The position numbers were made by a program, and so were the translations under genes. Below the pieces are notes generated by a model. It did not search any database. It worked only from the letters and a program-made list of their open reading frames with translations, and was not told the origin of the DNA. From Clostridia bacterium (GTDB lineage: Bacteria > Bacillota > Clostridia > Christensenellales > CAG-138), in contig JAFSFN010000195.1 in assembly GCA_017435185.1 (NCBI GenBank), positions 1 to 20,252 of the forward strand: a stretch of 20,252 bases of DNA, read 5' to 3'. Of the stretch, positions 6,543-14,906 are shown piece after piece (within the stretch, counting starts at the first letter, position 1; every line of letters begins with the position of its first letter).

Positions 6543-7242
6543 AGCTTATAAATTCCGATAACTGTGCGAAACCGCCATGCGGATATGCTGATATATCAGC
6601 AGCTTTTTTGTTAATAAGATAGTCTGTCAAAAGAAATACATTCATTCCTGTTTCACGAGCGACCATATCTTCTCCTACATCATTGCCCACCATAAGGCAT
6701 TCTTGCGCTTTAACGCCCAGACGGTTGATTATCTCTTTATAATAGTCAAGATTTGGCTTGCAATATCCTATATTTTCATAAGTAGTATATAATTCAAAAT
6801 CATCGGGGGAAAGGCCTGCCCAGCGCATACGGCTCTCTGTCGCTATTGCGGGGAATATGGGATTTGTGGCAAGGGCAACACGATAACCTGCTTGTTTGAT
6901 GCTGCGCACGACCGTTGCCGCTTGGGGTTCAAAACCGCACACCGATTGAACTTTTTGGAAATCCGTTCTGTAGAACTCATCAAAATACGGCTCGTCATTT
7001 ATGGCTTTTTCTCCGAAAATACCCGAGAATACACGCCAAAACACTTTTTCGTTGGTTTCGCCGCCGGTGTTTTTAACCATTGCGGCAGTTCCTGCCCATA
7101 TTGCATCAATGAGCTGTTTCGGTTCATAGCCGCGCGGTGCCAGCTTTTGGGCAAGCCCGTTAAAATATGCTTTCACAAAAACGTCCTGATCCATTGGCAG
7201 CAGTGTACCGTCCAAATCAAATAAAATCGTTGTAATTGACAT
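6541..7242 (-). CDS. HAD-superfamily hydrolase (phosphatase, subfamily IA-like)
   Basis: The protein has 233 residues from ATG 7242; an alternative ATG at 7254 would add MMDI. Motif I is LFDLDGT with the nucleophile Asp9 and acid/base Asp11. Motif II is ALATNP, motif III the Lys in YCKPN, and motif IV VGNDVGEDM. An alpha-helical C1 cap of about 80 residues sits between motifs I and II, as in phosphoglycolate phosphatase and haloacid dehalogenase relatives. The expected reaction is hydrolysis of a small phosphorylated metabolite; the substrate cannot be read from the sequence. It lacks a clear ribosome binding site. Upstream, only 46 nt separate it from the terminator of the DUF4956 operon, where I see no good promoter, so it may depend on read-through. 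Confidence 0.88.
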   Translation of the reverse strand: MSITTILFDLDGTLLPMDQDVFVKAYFNGLAQKLAPRGYEPKQLIDAIWAGTAAMVKNTGGETNEKVFWRVFSGIFGEKAINDEPYFDEFYRTDFQKVQSVCGFEPQAATVVRSIKQAGYRVALATNPIFPAIATESRMRWAGLSPDDFELYTTYENIGYCKPNLDYYKEIINRLGVKAQECLMVGNDVGEDMVARETGMNVFLLTDYLINKKAADISAYPHGGFAQLSEFIS

Positions 7243-7287
7243 AATATCCATCATTTAGAATTGTTGATTGGTAAACATTTTTTAGAG

Positions 7288-7327
7288 TAAAAAAATCGCC
7301 GAGAACCGATAAACTTTTCTCGGCGAT
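7288..7327 (-). terminator. Terminator of the CotH-VTC-DUF4956 operon
   Basis: The stem ATCGCCGAGAA (7295-7305) pairs with TTCTCGGCGAT (7317-7327). On the minus strand it is followed by a run of seven Ts. It lies six bases beyond the DUF4956 stop codon. Confidence 0.9.
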
Positions 7328-7333
7328 AAAATT

Positions 7334-7981
7334 TTATGCTACGATATCACCCTGATGGGTTATAAGTGTTGCATCATATACGCCGTCAACACGCAGGAAC
7401 TTCTCAACAAAGCCTGTCTCGTTCTCGTGCAAACGAAGTTCAAGCGTAAGCTCGATGCCGTCTCTGCGAGCTGTCTTGCTCTTTAAGCGCGCACCCGGAA
7501 GCTGTTTTACCATCTGCTTAACATACTGTGAAGCTCCCTCGTGGTAGTGGATTATGAAAAGATAGGGCAGGCTTGCTTTTGCCTTGAACACATTGAGGAG
7601 CACCATCATAAGACCTATAACGAGACCTGCTATCACAGCTACATCATAGAACTTTGTGCCTATTGCAATGCCCTCACCCACTGCCCAGAACATAAATACT
7701 GTATCAATGGGGTCTTTTACTGCTGTACGGAAACGGATTATTGACAACGCACCGACCATACCAAGACTAAGTGTAAGGTTGTTGTTTATGAGCATCAGCA
7801 TGAGCGAAGTTACCAAAGTGAGCATTACAAGGCTCAAATTGAAATTTCTTGAGTACATTACGCCGCCAAACGTCTTTTTGTATATAAAGAAGATATACAG
7901 GCCTGCGAGCAATGCTATCACAAGTGTCACAAGCACTTGGAGAGGCTGGACGGTTATGGTGAAAAGTTCGGAAAAGTTCAT
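7334..7981 (-). CDS. DUF4956 membrane protein
   Basis: The 215-residue protein has transmembrane segments near residues 14-35, 46-66, 68-84 and 95-130. They are followed by a soluble, ferredoxin-like C-terminal half of about 85 residues. The conserved DUF4956 signature GMVGALSIIRFRTAVKDPID is present at about 74-93. The family has no established function. It recurs next to VTC-domain polyphosphate polymerases and CotH-like proteins, as here, and may anchor or couple the polymerase at the membrane, which is inference. The start ATG 7981 follows AGGAGG by 8 nt, 27 nt after the VTC gene, so it is the last gene of the operon before a strong terminator. Confidence 0.88.
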   Translation of the reverse strand: MNFSELFTITVQPLQVLVTLVIALLAGLYIFFIYKKTFGGVMYSRNFNLSLVMLTLVTSLMLMLINNNLTLSLGMVGALSIIRFRTAVKDPIDTVFMFWAVGEGIAIGTKFYDVAVIAGLVIGLMMVLLNVFKAKASLPYLFIIHYHEGASQYVKQMVKQLPGARLKSKTARRDGIELTLELRLHENETGFVEKFLRVDGVYDATLITHQGDIVA

Positions 7982-8008
7982 GTTTTTATCCTCCTGTTGT
8001 CTTTTGTA

Positions 8009-8695
8009 TTACAATTCCATTTTTCTGCACAAACAATATTTGCTTATCGCACTGCGAAGAGGCGAACCTATCTGCAAAAGCGTTCTTATGTGAGTTGGCA
8101 GATATTCGTTATATTTAACCTCAAGCACCATGTCACCTTCCGTTATGACAGGATAGGTAGGCAGATTGCGATTAAACATATCCACGCTTCGGTAAGCGGT
8201 GCGTATATCCTTGTCGAATGTTATACGCACATCCTGAAGCGGAAAAACATAGGGCTCACGCATATAGTCAACTATGACCCTCGGCTGGAGCCGCTTTGTT
8301 GCAAACTCGGCAAACATTCGTCTTGCAAAAGGTTCATTTCTTCTAAGAAGGAAAGTATAGTCGCCCATCATTATGCGCTGATATTCCTCACTGGAAAGCG
8401 ATATTGACTGTTTGCAGATATACTGACCATCCTTATGTTTACATTCGAGCTTTATTACCCTCGAAGACATATTATATATCCTTATGCGGAATTTGTCACG
8501 GTCATCGATGCCGTCGAGCTTATGGCGGAACGCAGAATCGTTCAAATCGTCAAAATACAGACTGCGGATAAAATATTCACCGTTTTGATCGGTATTTGCA
8601 TCGCTTTGAAGCGTTTCACGAAGGCGTTTTGACAAAAGGATATAGTCTTTTTGGTTTATATAATATTTCAGTTCATGGCGGTAAGCCTTCTGCAT
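8009..8695 (-). CDS. VTC-domain polyphosphate polymerase
   Basis: The 228-residue protein is a single VTC catalytic tunnel domain of the CYTH/TTM fold. The charged beta-strand motifs that line the tunnel are all present: RHELKYYI (6-13), SLYFDD, RFRIRIYN, IKLECKHKDG, RVIVDYMREPY, LEVKYNEYLP and SAISKYCLCR. In yeast Vtc4 the equivalent residues bind ATP, metal and the growing polyphosphate chain. The reaction expected is transfer of the gamma-phosphate of ATP to polyphosphate at the inner face of the membrane. There is no SPX domain and no membrane segment; the neighbouring DUF4956 protein could supply the latter. The start codon shares its A with the TGA of the CotH gene, and GGAGG lies inside the end of that gene, so the two are translationally coupled. 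Confidence 0.9.
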   Translation of the reverse strand: MQKAYRHELKYYINQKDYILLSKRLRETLQSDANTDQNGEYFIRSLYFDDLNDSAFRHKLDGIDDRDKFRIRIYNMSSRVIKLECKHKDGQYICKQSISLSSEEYQRIMMGDYTFLLRRNEPFARRMFAEFATKRLQPRVIVDYMREPYVFPLQDVRITFDKDIRTAYRSVDMFNRNLPTYPVITEGDMVLEVKYNEYLPTHIRTLLQIGSPLRSAISKYCLCRKMEL

Positions 8696-11679
8696 CAGCC
8701 GAACACCTCCTTCATATATTCATCGGACAGATTGAGTTCCTGCTGCAAATGCTTCTTTACTATCGCAGGACGCTCAACTGCAAAATTGCGTATTTTTTCT
8801 ACATTTCTGAGCCAGCCTTGATAGGTCGCCGTATTTGCATCATTGGGCATCCCCATGAATGTTGCAGAATTGAACTTCTCTCTTTCGCGCTCCATCTCAG
8901 AACCTATAAGTTCTGCCAGTTCATTTGTGAGTGCAAGCACCTTGTCAGGCGCATACACCGTATTCATAAGCTCTGCAAAACGGCGAACAAATCTGTCCTT
9001 AAACTTTGAGTTTTTGAGCAATGCTACAAACAAGGGAGAACAGTTTTGCGAACTGGTCAGTCGTTTGTTAAGCGTATTGTGTGTTACATCGCTTGCCCAC
9101 GACCAGCAGAAATCATAGTATATCCACTTCCACTTTCCGCCGTCAATCTTGTAATACTGAATATTCGCATAATCCGAGTTGCGGACATATATTTCGCATA
9201 TCATGTAGTCAATAAGACTTTGGAAGTCTACCTGTGAAGCAACATATTCATATGCCGAAGAATCCGTCATACTGTGGCTGTTCACATATTCCATAAGTTT
9301 AAGCCACTCTGAATTAGTGCCGTATGTGACCTTGGTGGACGCCTTCATTATGTCCATGTTCTCTGCATCCGAGAGCCCCTCATGCTGAGCTACAAAGAAG
9401 CGATTTCGCTTTTCTTTAAGGAAATATACGCCCCAATATTCACCGTTTAAGTACAGCACATATGGTTTATATGCCTGATAAAGGAAAGCAACATCGCTTC
9501 CTTCCAAAAGACCTGTCGAAAGCTCGTCGCAAATCTTTGCTGCATACTGGTCCTGACCGCCACAGCGCAAAACAACTGCTTTATATTCATCAAAATCCCT
9601 GTTATCAAAGAACGCATATTGCATGCGATTGTTTCCGTATTGCGAGTCGGCAATAACATTAAAGCCTTTCTGCGCACGACCTCTGCCAAAACTGCCCGCT
9701 ATGCGTATCTTTACGTTCTGGGAAAAAGCCTGAACACCGCTGTCATCGAACACAGAAAAAGCCGCCGCTCTTTCCCAGCTTTCACCACGCTGCGAGAAAT
9801 TTGCGCTTGAAAAAGGAAAAGCCTCGCCGCTTATGTAGTTTGAACCGTAGGCATAGATGCCTATATTATCATCCCACAGATTCTTAGGGTCGGTCACCAA
9901 AGTTACAACTGGCAGTGTGTGATTCACATCATCCGCCTTGAAAAGATATGTACCTGAACAGGAATGCCCTGTCATATAGCCGTCTTTTACAGCAACCGCT
10001 CGTATGACTGTGTTCTTGTTTATCGTTATCGGGCCTGTATATTTTGCCGAATTGCTCGTCGGCGTGGTGCAGTCTGTCGTGTAATATATCGTCTCGCCTG
10101 CTTTTGCTTTTATCTCGACTGATATTTCTCCGTCATATATACCGGGTACGGTGACAAATTCAGGCATACTCGTCACGCCCTGTTTGCCCTCTCCGTTTGT
10201 TTTACCGGGAGTCGGAGCTGAATATACCAATATTTCTCCGTTTGGGCTTTTGCCGGAGCTTGTATTTCCTTTTTGGGAATTGCTTGACAGCTTGTCTGCT
10301 AAAACCGCATCCGCATCAAACAAAAAAACGGTCTCTCCCTCGGAGCTTATACCGAAATTTGTGTGCAAATTATTTTTTTTTTGACTTTCGCCGCTGTCTT
10401 CTCCTGATGCAAATACCACAATATATTCATCGGGTGCTATGCTTATATCCGGGAAAAGCCATTTTGCGGGATTTTTGGGATTGTCGGTGAGCGCGTAACC
10501 CAAAAGCGATACAGATTCGCTTCCCTTGTTGTGAAGTTCTACCCAATCGTAATATACGCCGTTGGGAGCAGCATATGTGTTTGAATTAAGACTTGATATT
10601 TCCGATATATACAAGTCACCCAAAGCAAGATTGAGACTCGTCATGAATTCACGATATCCGTCATCGGTATTAGCATAACCGGGAGTGGGCGATGAAGTGT
10701 TTTCAAAATCGCCCGTACCATCGGTACTGCGAGCCATCGCAATGTCACTTTCCTGTCTTGTGTATGAATAACTGTCTACTATTTTACCCCTTGAACTTGT
10801 GAGAACAACATCTTCCTCATAAGCTCTGAGCGAAAACGGAACATGAATTTCCTCATCACCCTTGGTGCTCTCATTGCCCGAGCAGAACACAACAAGATAT
10901 CCGTGAGGCTGTATCTTCACGCCTTCGGGTAGTTTGTACTTCAACGGCTGAGACATATTGTCGGATATGCCGAAACCTGAAAGATCTATTACGGAATCTG
11001 TAGAATTGTACAATTCTATCCAGTCAGAATATACGCCATATTTATCCTTAACAGTGGTTGCATTGCTTGCCATGAATTCGTTTATATAAACGCCGATGTC
11101 CTCACCCTCAAGCAATGATGCTTCATACTGTGCCGCTCCTTCTTCCGTATTTGCATAACCGGGTGACGGACGGCTTATCTCTGTCCATTCGTTTACGTTT
11201 TCACTGTTTCTGCCGAGTGTACTGCCTGAAGTGACCGCTGTGAGTGTAAGCGAATCCACAACATGGCTTGAACTGTCATAGAGCACAACATCGTCCGATG
11301 CGGTTATTCTGAACGGTGCATGGAGCTCATCCTTTTCTTCGCCCGAGCAAAATACGACTATATAACCGTGAGCAGGTATCACTGTGCCTGCCTTAAATAC
11401 GAATTTGGGCATGCCGATCTGATCCGACAAGCCATAGCCACCGATATCCGCCTCGGTATCACCGTTGTTATAAAGCTCTATCCAGTCGGGATAGTCACCA
11501 TAATTATCGGGTACCGAACCTTTATTGCTCGTCATCACTTCATTAAGAATAACATTTGATGTTATCTCGGTATTATTCTGAGTATTTCCTGCCTGCGTAA
11601 GGTATATCACAAGAGCTATGAGCAAAATCACTGCCATAACCGCCGAAAGCATTAATAATTTTATGCGTTTTCTCTTCAT
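8695..11679 (-). CDS. Exported multidomain protein: three lamin-tail domains, chitobiase-like domain, CotH kinase domain
   Basis: The 994-residue protein has an N-terminal signal anchor (KRKRIK followed by a hydrophobic stretch at about 7-29). Three tandem lamin-tail-like (LTD) repeats follow at about 41-178, 197-338 and 355-494. Each carries DWIELYN or DWVELHN, then GYxVVFxSG, and ends SPGYANT or a variant of it. Next is a chitobiase/hexosaminidase C-terminal-like domain (about 510-580, ETIYYTTDCTTPTSNSA). Residues about 590-960 are a CotH kinase domain, with FNVIADSQYGNNR, YLNGEYWGVYFLKEKRNR and WKWIYYDFCWSWA. CotH in Bacillus is an atypical spore-coat protein kinase. Here the architecture points to an extracytoplasmic, surface-attached enzyme. 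ATG 11679 is preferred because it sits 9 nt from AGAAGG, whereas ATG 11685 is only 3 nt from it. It is the first gene of the operon. Confidence 0.9.
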   Translation of the reverse strand: MKRKRIKLLMLSAVMAVILLIALVIYLTQAGNTQNNTEITSNVILNEVMTSNKGSVPDNYGDYPDWIELYNNGDTEADIGGYGLSDQIGMPKFVFKAGTVIPAHGYIVVFCSGEEKDELHAPFRITASDDVVLYDSSSHVVDSLTLTAVTSGSTLGRNSENVNEWTEISRPSPGYANTEEGAAQYEASLLEGEDIGVYINEFMASNATTVKDKYGVYSDWIELYNSTDSVIDLSGFGISDNMSQPLKYKLPEGVKIQPHGYLVVFCSGNESTKGDEEIHVPFSLRAYEEDVVLTSSRGKIVDSYSYTRQESDIAMARSTDGTGDFENTSSPTPGYANTDDGYREFMTSLNLALGDLYISEISSLNSNTYAAPNGVYYDWVELHNKGSESVSLLGYALTDNPKNPAKWLFPDISIAPDEYIVVFASGEDSGESQKKNNLHTNFGISSEGETVFLFDADAVLADKLSSNSQKGNTSSGKSPNGEILVYSAPTPGKTNGEGKQGVTSMPEFVTVPGIYDGEISVEIKAKAGETIYYTTDCTTPTSNSAKYTGPITINKNTVIRAVAVKDGYMTGHSCSGTYLFKADDVNHTLPVVTLVTDPKNLWDDNIGIYAYGSNYISGEAFPFSSANFSQRGESWERAAAFSVFDDSGVQAFSQNVKIRIAGSFGRGRAQKGFNVIADSQYGNNRMQYAFFDNRDFDEYKAVVLRCGGQDQYAAKICDELSTGLLEGSDVAFLYQAYKPYVLYLNGEYWGVYFLKEKRNRFFVAQHEGLSDAENMDIMKASTKVTYGTNSEWLKLMEYVNSHSMTDSSAYEYVASQVDFQSLIDYMICEIYVRNSDYANIQYYKIDGGKWKWIYYDFCWSWASDVTHNTLNKRLTSSQNCSPLFVALLKNSKFKDRFVRRFAELMNTVYAPDKVLALTNELAELIGSEMEREREKFNSATFMGMPNDANTATYQGWLRNVEKIRNFAVERPAIVKKHLQQELNLSDEYMKEVFG

Positions 11680-11706
11680 AATCATAAACCTTCTTTACTG
11701 ACAAAC

Positions 11707-11735
11707 AGTATACCACATATTGTGATTTTTCAAAA
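11707..11735 (-). promoter_or_regulatory. Possible promoter of the CotH-VTC-DUF4956 operon
   Basis: On the minus strand, -10 TATACT (11712-11707) is good. With a 17-nt spacer the -35 is the poor TTTTGA (11735-11730); TTGAAA is available only at a 15-nt spacing. The gap to rsmI upstream is 83 bp and contains no terminator that I can see, so read-through from rsmI is also possible. Confidence 0.4.
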
Positions 11736-11762
11736 GGGGCGTACACAAAATGACATAAATCA

Positions 11763-12593
11763 TTATAAATTGTTCTTTAATTCGTTTGCTCTTTCATATG
11801 CATCACTCTTTTTTATACCAAGTACAGCACTTGCCTGTTTTGCTGCGTCCTTAACACTCATTCCGTTTTTAAGCAGTTTTTTGAGCATTGAATCTATATC
11901 ACTAACCGTTATTTCTTCGCTTTTGGCAGCACCCGATACAACGATAACACATTCGCCTTTTGGCGGTACATCTGCGTATTTTTCTGCGATTGTACTCAAA
12001 GTACCCCTGACAGTTTCTTCAAAATGTTTGGTTATCTCTCGAACAAGCGCCGCATCACGCTCACCCCATATTTCATAAAGCTCACGCATCGTTGCGGACA
12101 CACGAAGCGGACTTTCGTATATTATGAGAGTTCCCTTATGCTGTGCAAGTGTCGCCATCATATCGCGTCTTTCCTTGCCGCTTCGAGGGAGAAAACCCAC
12201 AAAACAGGCATTTTGTGTTTTCATTCCCGACATGACGAGCGCAGTCAGCGATGCGCTTGCACCGGGGAGTACCTCAAAAGGAACATTGCTTTTTATACAT
12301 GCCGCCGCAAGTCTTTCTCCCGGATCCGATATTCCCGGCATGCCCGCATCACTTACGAATGCGAGTGTTTCGCCGTTCAAAATCCGCTGAACTATCTCTT
12401 CCGCTCTTGCATTTTCATTATGCTCATGGCAAGAAACAAGCGGTTTTTTTATTTCATAGTGATTCAAAAGTCCCAGTGTATGCCTTGTATCCTCGGCATA
12501 TATCGCATCCGCTTCGTTCAATATTCGCAATGTGCGAAGCGTGATATCTTCCATATTTCCTATAGGGGTTGCACATAAATACAGTTTTCCCAT
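11763..12593 (-). CDS. rsmI: 16S rRNA (cytidine-1402-2'-O)-methyltransferase
   Basis: The 276-residue protein belongs to the tetrapyrrole methylase fold and is the RsmI (Bacillus YabC/YraL) type. It begins KLYLCATPIGNMEDITLRT and carries YAEDTRHT, SCHEHNE, VSDAGMPGISDPG and LPGASASLTALVMSG, all diagnostic. The C-terminal extension includes ECVIVVSGA and a small helical domain. It methylates the 2'-hydroxyl of C1402 in the ribosomal decoding centre using S-adenosylmethionine. The ATG at 12593 lies 2 nt after the TAA of trmN6. A TTG at 12608 would extend it by five residues into trmN6 and is less likely. Its position directly after trmN6 and divergent from metG-tatD reproduces the Bacillus yabB-yabC / metS-yabD order. 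Confidence 0.95.
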   Translation of the reverse strand: MGKLYLCATPIGNMEDITLRTLRILNEADAIYAEDTRHTLGLLNHYEIKKPLVSCHEHNENARAEEIVQRILNGETLAFVSDAGMPGISDPGERLAAACIKSNVPFEVLPGASASLTALVMSGMKTQNACFVGFLPRSGKERRDMMATLAQHKGTLIIYESPLRVSATMRELYEIWGERDAALVREITKHFEETVRGTLSTIAEKYADVPPKGECVIVVSGAAKSEEITVSDIDSMLKKLLKNGMSVKDAAKQASAVLGIKKSDAYERANELKNNL

Positions 12594-12595
12594 GC

Positions 12596-13231
12596 TTACA
12601 GTTCCCAATTAAGCCCCTCTTTTCCGCCTTTTTTTGCTTCAACAAGCACTCGCTCTCCAATTAGTTTGATACGTTTGGGCATTATTCCGTTGTTTACAAG
12701 CGAAGCACAGCACACGGCAAATCGTGAGGAAGGATACACCAAAAACAGCTTTCCTCCGTTTTTAAGAAGCCTTGAAGCAGAATATGCCAGCTCGTCCATG
12801 TTCAGCGTGTCATCATGCCTGCTGTTTCGGCTTATTTCATTTTCACTCTTTGTGCCACCGCTAAAATAAGGCGGATTGCACACAATGACGCTGTAACTTT
12901 CATAGCCCAGTTCTTTGTGCATATTTCTTACATCGCCTTCTATTACCGTTATTTTGTCCTCTTGAGAATTCAGCTTTACGCTTCGCCTTGCCATATCAGC
13001 CATTTCACGGTCTATTTCTATTGCCGTAAATGAAGCATCATATCTTCCGCAGAGGAGTATTGCAAGTATACCCGTACCTGTACCTATGTCAAGCACGATG
13101 TCCTTTTTTGAAAGCGAAACAAACGCCGCAAGTGCGATTGCGTCGCTTCCGTATGCGAACACATCGCTTCGGCGTATTATATGAAGTTCGTTTTCCAAAA
13201 GATCATCAAGTTTTTCATTTTCATGTAACAT
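12596..13231 (-). CDS. tRNA1(Val) (adenine-37-N6)-methyltransferase-like protein (YabB/TrmN6 family)
   Basis: The 211-residue Rossmann-fold methyltransferase has a SAM-binding loop, LDIGTGTGILAI (47-58), and the amino-methyltransferase motif NPPY (119-122). Its opening, ENEKLDDLLENELHIIRRSDVFAYGSDAIALAAF, is typical of the YabB family. The family modifies A37 of tRNA1(Val) in E. coli; the exact tRNA target in Firmicutes is not settled. The C-terminus stops at VEAKKGGKEGLNWEL, where relatives continue for some 30 residues after the KGGKxGL motif, so this copy is short. There is no Shine-Dalgarno sequence, and the ATG lies just 6 nt beyond a TATAAT, which suggests a leaderless mRNA. It is followed at once by rsmI. 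Confidence 0.88.
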   Translation of the reverse strand: MLHENEKLDDLLENELHIIRRSDVFAYGSDAIALAAFVSLSKKDIVLDIGTGTGILAILLCGRYDASFTAIEIDREMADMARRSVKLNSQEDKITVIEGDVRNMHKELGYESYSVIVCNPPYFSGGTKSENEISRNSRHDDTLNMDELAYSASRLLKNGGKLFLVYPSSRFAVCCASLVNNGIMPKRIKLIGERVLVEAKKGGKEGLNWEL

Positions 13232-13237
13232 ACCAAT

Positions 13238-13266
13238 ATTATAACTGTAAACTGAGAATATGGGAA
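13238..13266 (-). promoter_or_regulatory. Promoter of trmN6-rsmI placing the transcription start at the ATG
   Basis: On the minus strand, TTCCCA (13266-13261), a 17-nt spacer and a perfect TATAAT (13243-13238) precede the ATG at 13231. Only 6 nt separate the -10 from the start codon, so transcription would begin at or next to the A of ATG. It is back-to-back with the metG promoter. Confidence 0.6.
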
Positions 13267-13274
13267 TAATATGA

Positions 13275-13303
13275 TTGACAAAACGTTGTTGTACAGATAA
13301 ACT
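13275..13303 (+). promoter_or_regulatory. Sigma-A promoter of metG
   Basis: A perfect -35 TTGACA (13275-13280), a 17-nt spacer and TAAACT (13298-13303). The leader to the ATG at 13329 is under 20 nt, so there is no room for the T-box or SAM riboswitch often found before methionine genes in Firmicutes. Confidence 0.6.
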
Positions 13304-13328
13304 TTTTCTTTAGTTGGAGGACTTAAAA

Positions 13329-14906
13329 ATGCAGGAAAACAAGAAATTTTATATAACTACACCCATTTATTATCCCAGTGATAAACTTCATATCGGTCAC
13401 AGCTACACAACTGTTGCCGCTGATGCCATAGCTCGTTATAAGCGTCTCATGGGATATGATGTCTATTTTCTTACAGGCTCTGACGAACATGGTCAGAAGA
13501 TAGAGCGCAAGGCAAAAGAAAAAGGCATCACACCCAAGGAATATGTCGATAATATCGTCGCTTCGTTCCAGGACCTTTGGAAACTCATGGACATAAGCAA
13601 TGACGGCTTTATCCGCACAACCGACGCATATCACGAAGCCGCCGTTCAGAAGATATTCAAAAAGCTCTATGACCAAGGTGATATCTATAAGGCTTCATAC
13701 ACCGGTCATTATTGCACTCCTTGCGAAAGTTTCTGGCTTGAAAGACAGCTTGTTGACGGCTGTTGCCCCGACTGCGGCCGCAAAGTCGAAATGGTCGAAG
13801 AAGAAAGCTATTTCTTCCGTCTCAGCAAATATGCAGACAGACTTATTGAGCATATAAAAACGCATCCCGAGTTCATACAGCCGGTCTCCCGTACAAACGA
13901 AATGCTTAACAATTTCCTTCTTCCCGGGCTTGAAGACCTTTGTGTTTCCCGCACAACATTCAAATGGGGAATACCGGTAACATTTGATGAAAAGCATGTT
14001 GTATATGTTTGGATAGATGCTTTGAGCAACTACATAACAAAACTCGGATATCTTTCCGATGACAACAGCATGATGGAAAAATATTGGCCTGCCGATTTGC
14101 ATCTTGTCGGCAAAGAGATAGTTCGTTTCCATACAATAATATGGCCCATAATGCTCATGGCACTCGATTTGCCCCTGCCAAAGCAGGTGTTTGGTCACGG
14201 CTGGCTTGTGCTTGACGGCGGTAAGATGAGTAAATCAAAAGGCAATGTGGTTGACCCTGTCAAGTTGGTTGACAGATATGGCGTTGATGCTATTCGCTAC
14301 TTCCTGCTTCGTGAAGTGCCTTTCGGAAATGATGGCGTATTCAGCAACGAAAGTCTCATAAACAGAATAAACACAGACCTTGCAAACGATCTCGGCAACC
14401 TGCTTTCACGCACCGTGAGCATGATAGACAAATATTTCGGTGGTATTATCCCCGAGCATGATGTTCATGTTGCCGAAGAAGATGATTCTCTGATCACCAT
14501 GGCAGAAAGTCTTGCCGCAAAGGTAGATTCATGCATGGATTCGCTCATGCTTCCCGAAGCACTGCAAGAGATATTCGCTCTTACCAGTGCCTGCAACAAG
14601 TACATTGATGTCACCGCTCCGTGGATACTTGCCAAGGACGAAGAAAAGCAAGGTCGCTTGGGCACTGTCATGTATAACCTTGCAGAATGTCTGCGTGTTG
14701 TGGGTGTAATGCTTACTCCGTTCCTCACACACACATCGCCTCGCATTTTTGAACAGCTCGGAATATCTGATGAAGAGCTTACCAAAATATCAAGCGTCGG
14801 CACATTCGGCATGCTTAAAGTCGGCACAAAGGTACAGAAGGGAGAAGCTCTCTTCCCCAGAATTGATATTGCAAAAGAACTTGCAGAACTTGAGAATAGC
14901 AAATAA
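13329..14906 (+). CDS. metG: Methionyl-tRNA synthetase, short form
   Basis: The 525-residue class I synthetase charges tRNA(Met), including the initiator. The HIGH motif is KLHIGHS (HIGH at 21-24) and KMSKS is at 299-303 in GGKMSKSKGN. A CxxC...CxxC zinc knuckle (Cys129/132 and Cys146/149) sits in the connective peptide. The anticodon-binding helical domain follows (for example DLANDLGNLLSRT). The protein ends near FPRIDIAKELAELE and lacks the C-terminal Trbp111/EMAP-II-like tRNA-binding domain that Bacillus MetS carries, hence the shorter length. ATG 13329 is set by GGAGG at 13316-13320; a TTG at 13314 precedes this site and is rejected. Its stop overlaps the tatD start. Confidence 0.97.
   Translation: MQENKKFYITTPIYYPSDKLHIGHSYTTVAADAIARYKRLMGYDVYFLTGSDEHGQKIERKAKEKGITPKEYVDNIVASFQDLWKLMDISNDGFIRTTDAYHEAAVQKIFKKLYDQGDIYKASYTGHYCTPCESFWLERQLVDGCCPDCGRKVEMVEEESYFFRLSKYADRLIEHIKTHPEFIQPVSRTNEMLNNFLLPGLEDLCVSRTTFKWGIPVTFDEKHVVYVWIDALSNYITKLGYLSDDNSMMEKYWPADLHLVGKEIVRFHTIIWPIMLMALDLPLPKQVFGHGWLVLDGGKMSKSKGNVVDPVKLVDRYGVDAIRYFLLREVPFGNDGVFSNESLINRINTDLANDLGNLLSRTVSMIDKYFGGIIPEHDVHVAEEDDSLITMAESLAAKVDSCMDSLMLPEALQEIFALTSACNKYIDVTAPWILAKDEEKQGRLGTVMYNLAECLRVVGVMLTPFLTHTSPRIFEQLGISDEELTKISSVGTFGMLKVGTKVQKGEALFPRIDIAKELAELENSK

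Noticed and set aside
12024..12578. Plus-strand frames opposite rsmI
   Set aside because: Antisense to a well-conserved gene; composition and lack of initiation signals do not support coding.
13232..13328. T-box or SAM riboswitch before metG
   Set aside because: The metG leader from the promoter at 13275-13303 is under 20 nt, too short for either fold.
13695..14198. A 167-codon minus-strand frame opposite metG
   Set aside because: It lies wholly within metG, whose zinc knuckle and catalytic motifs are intact on the other strand.
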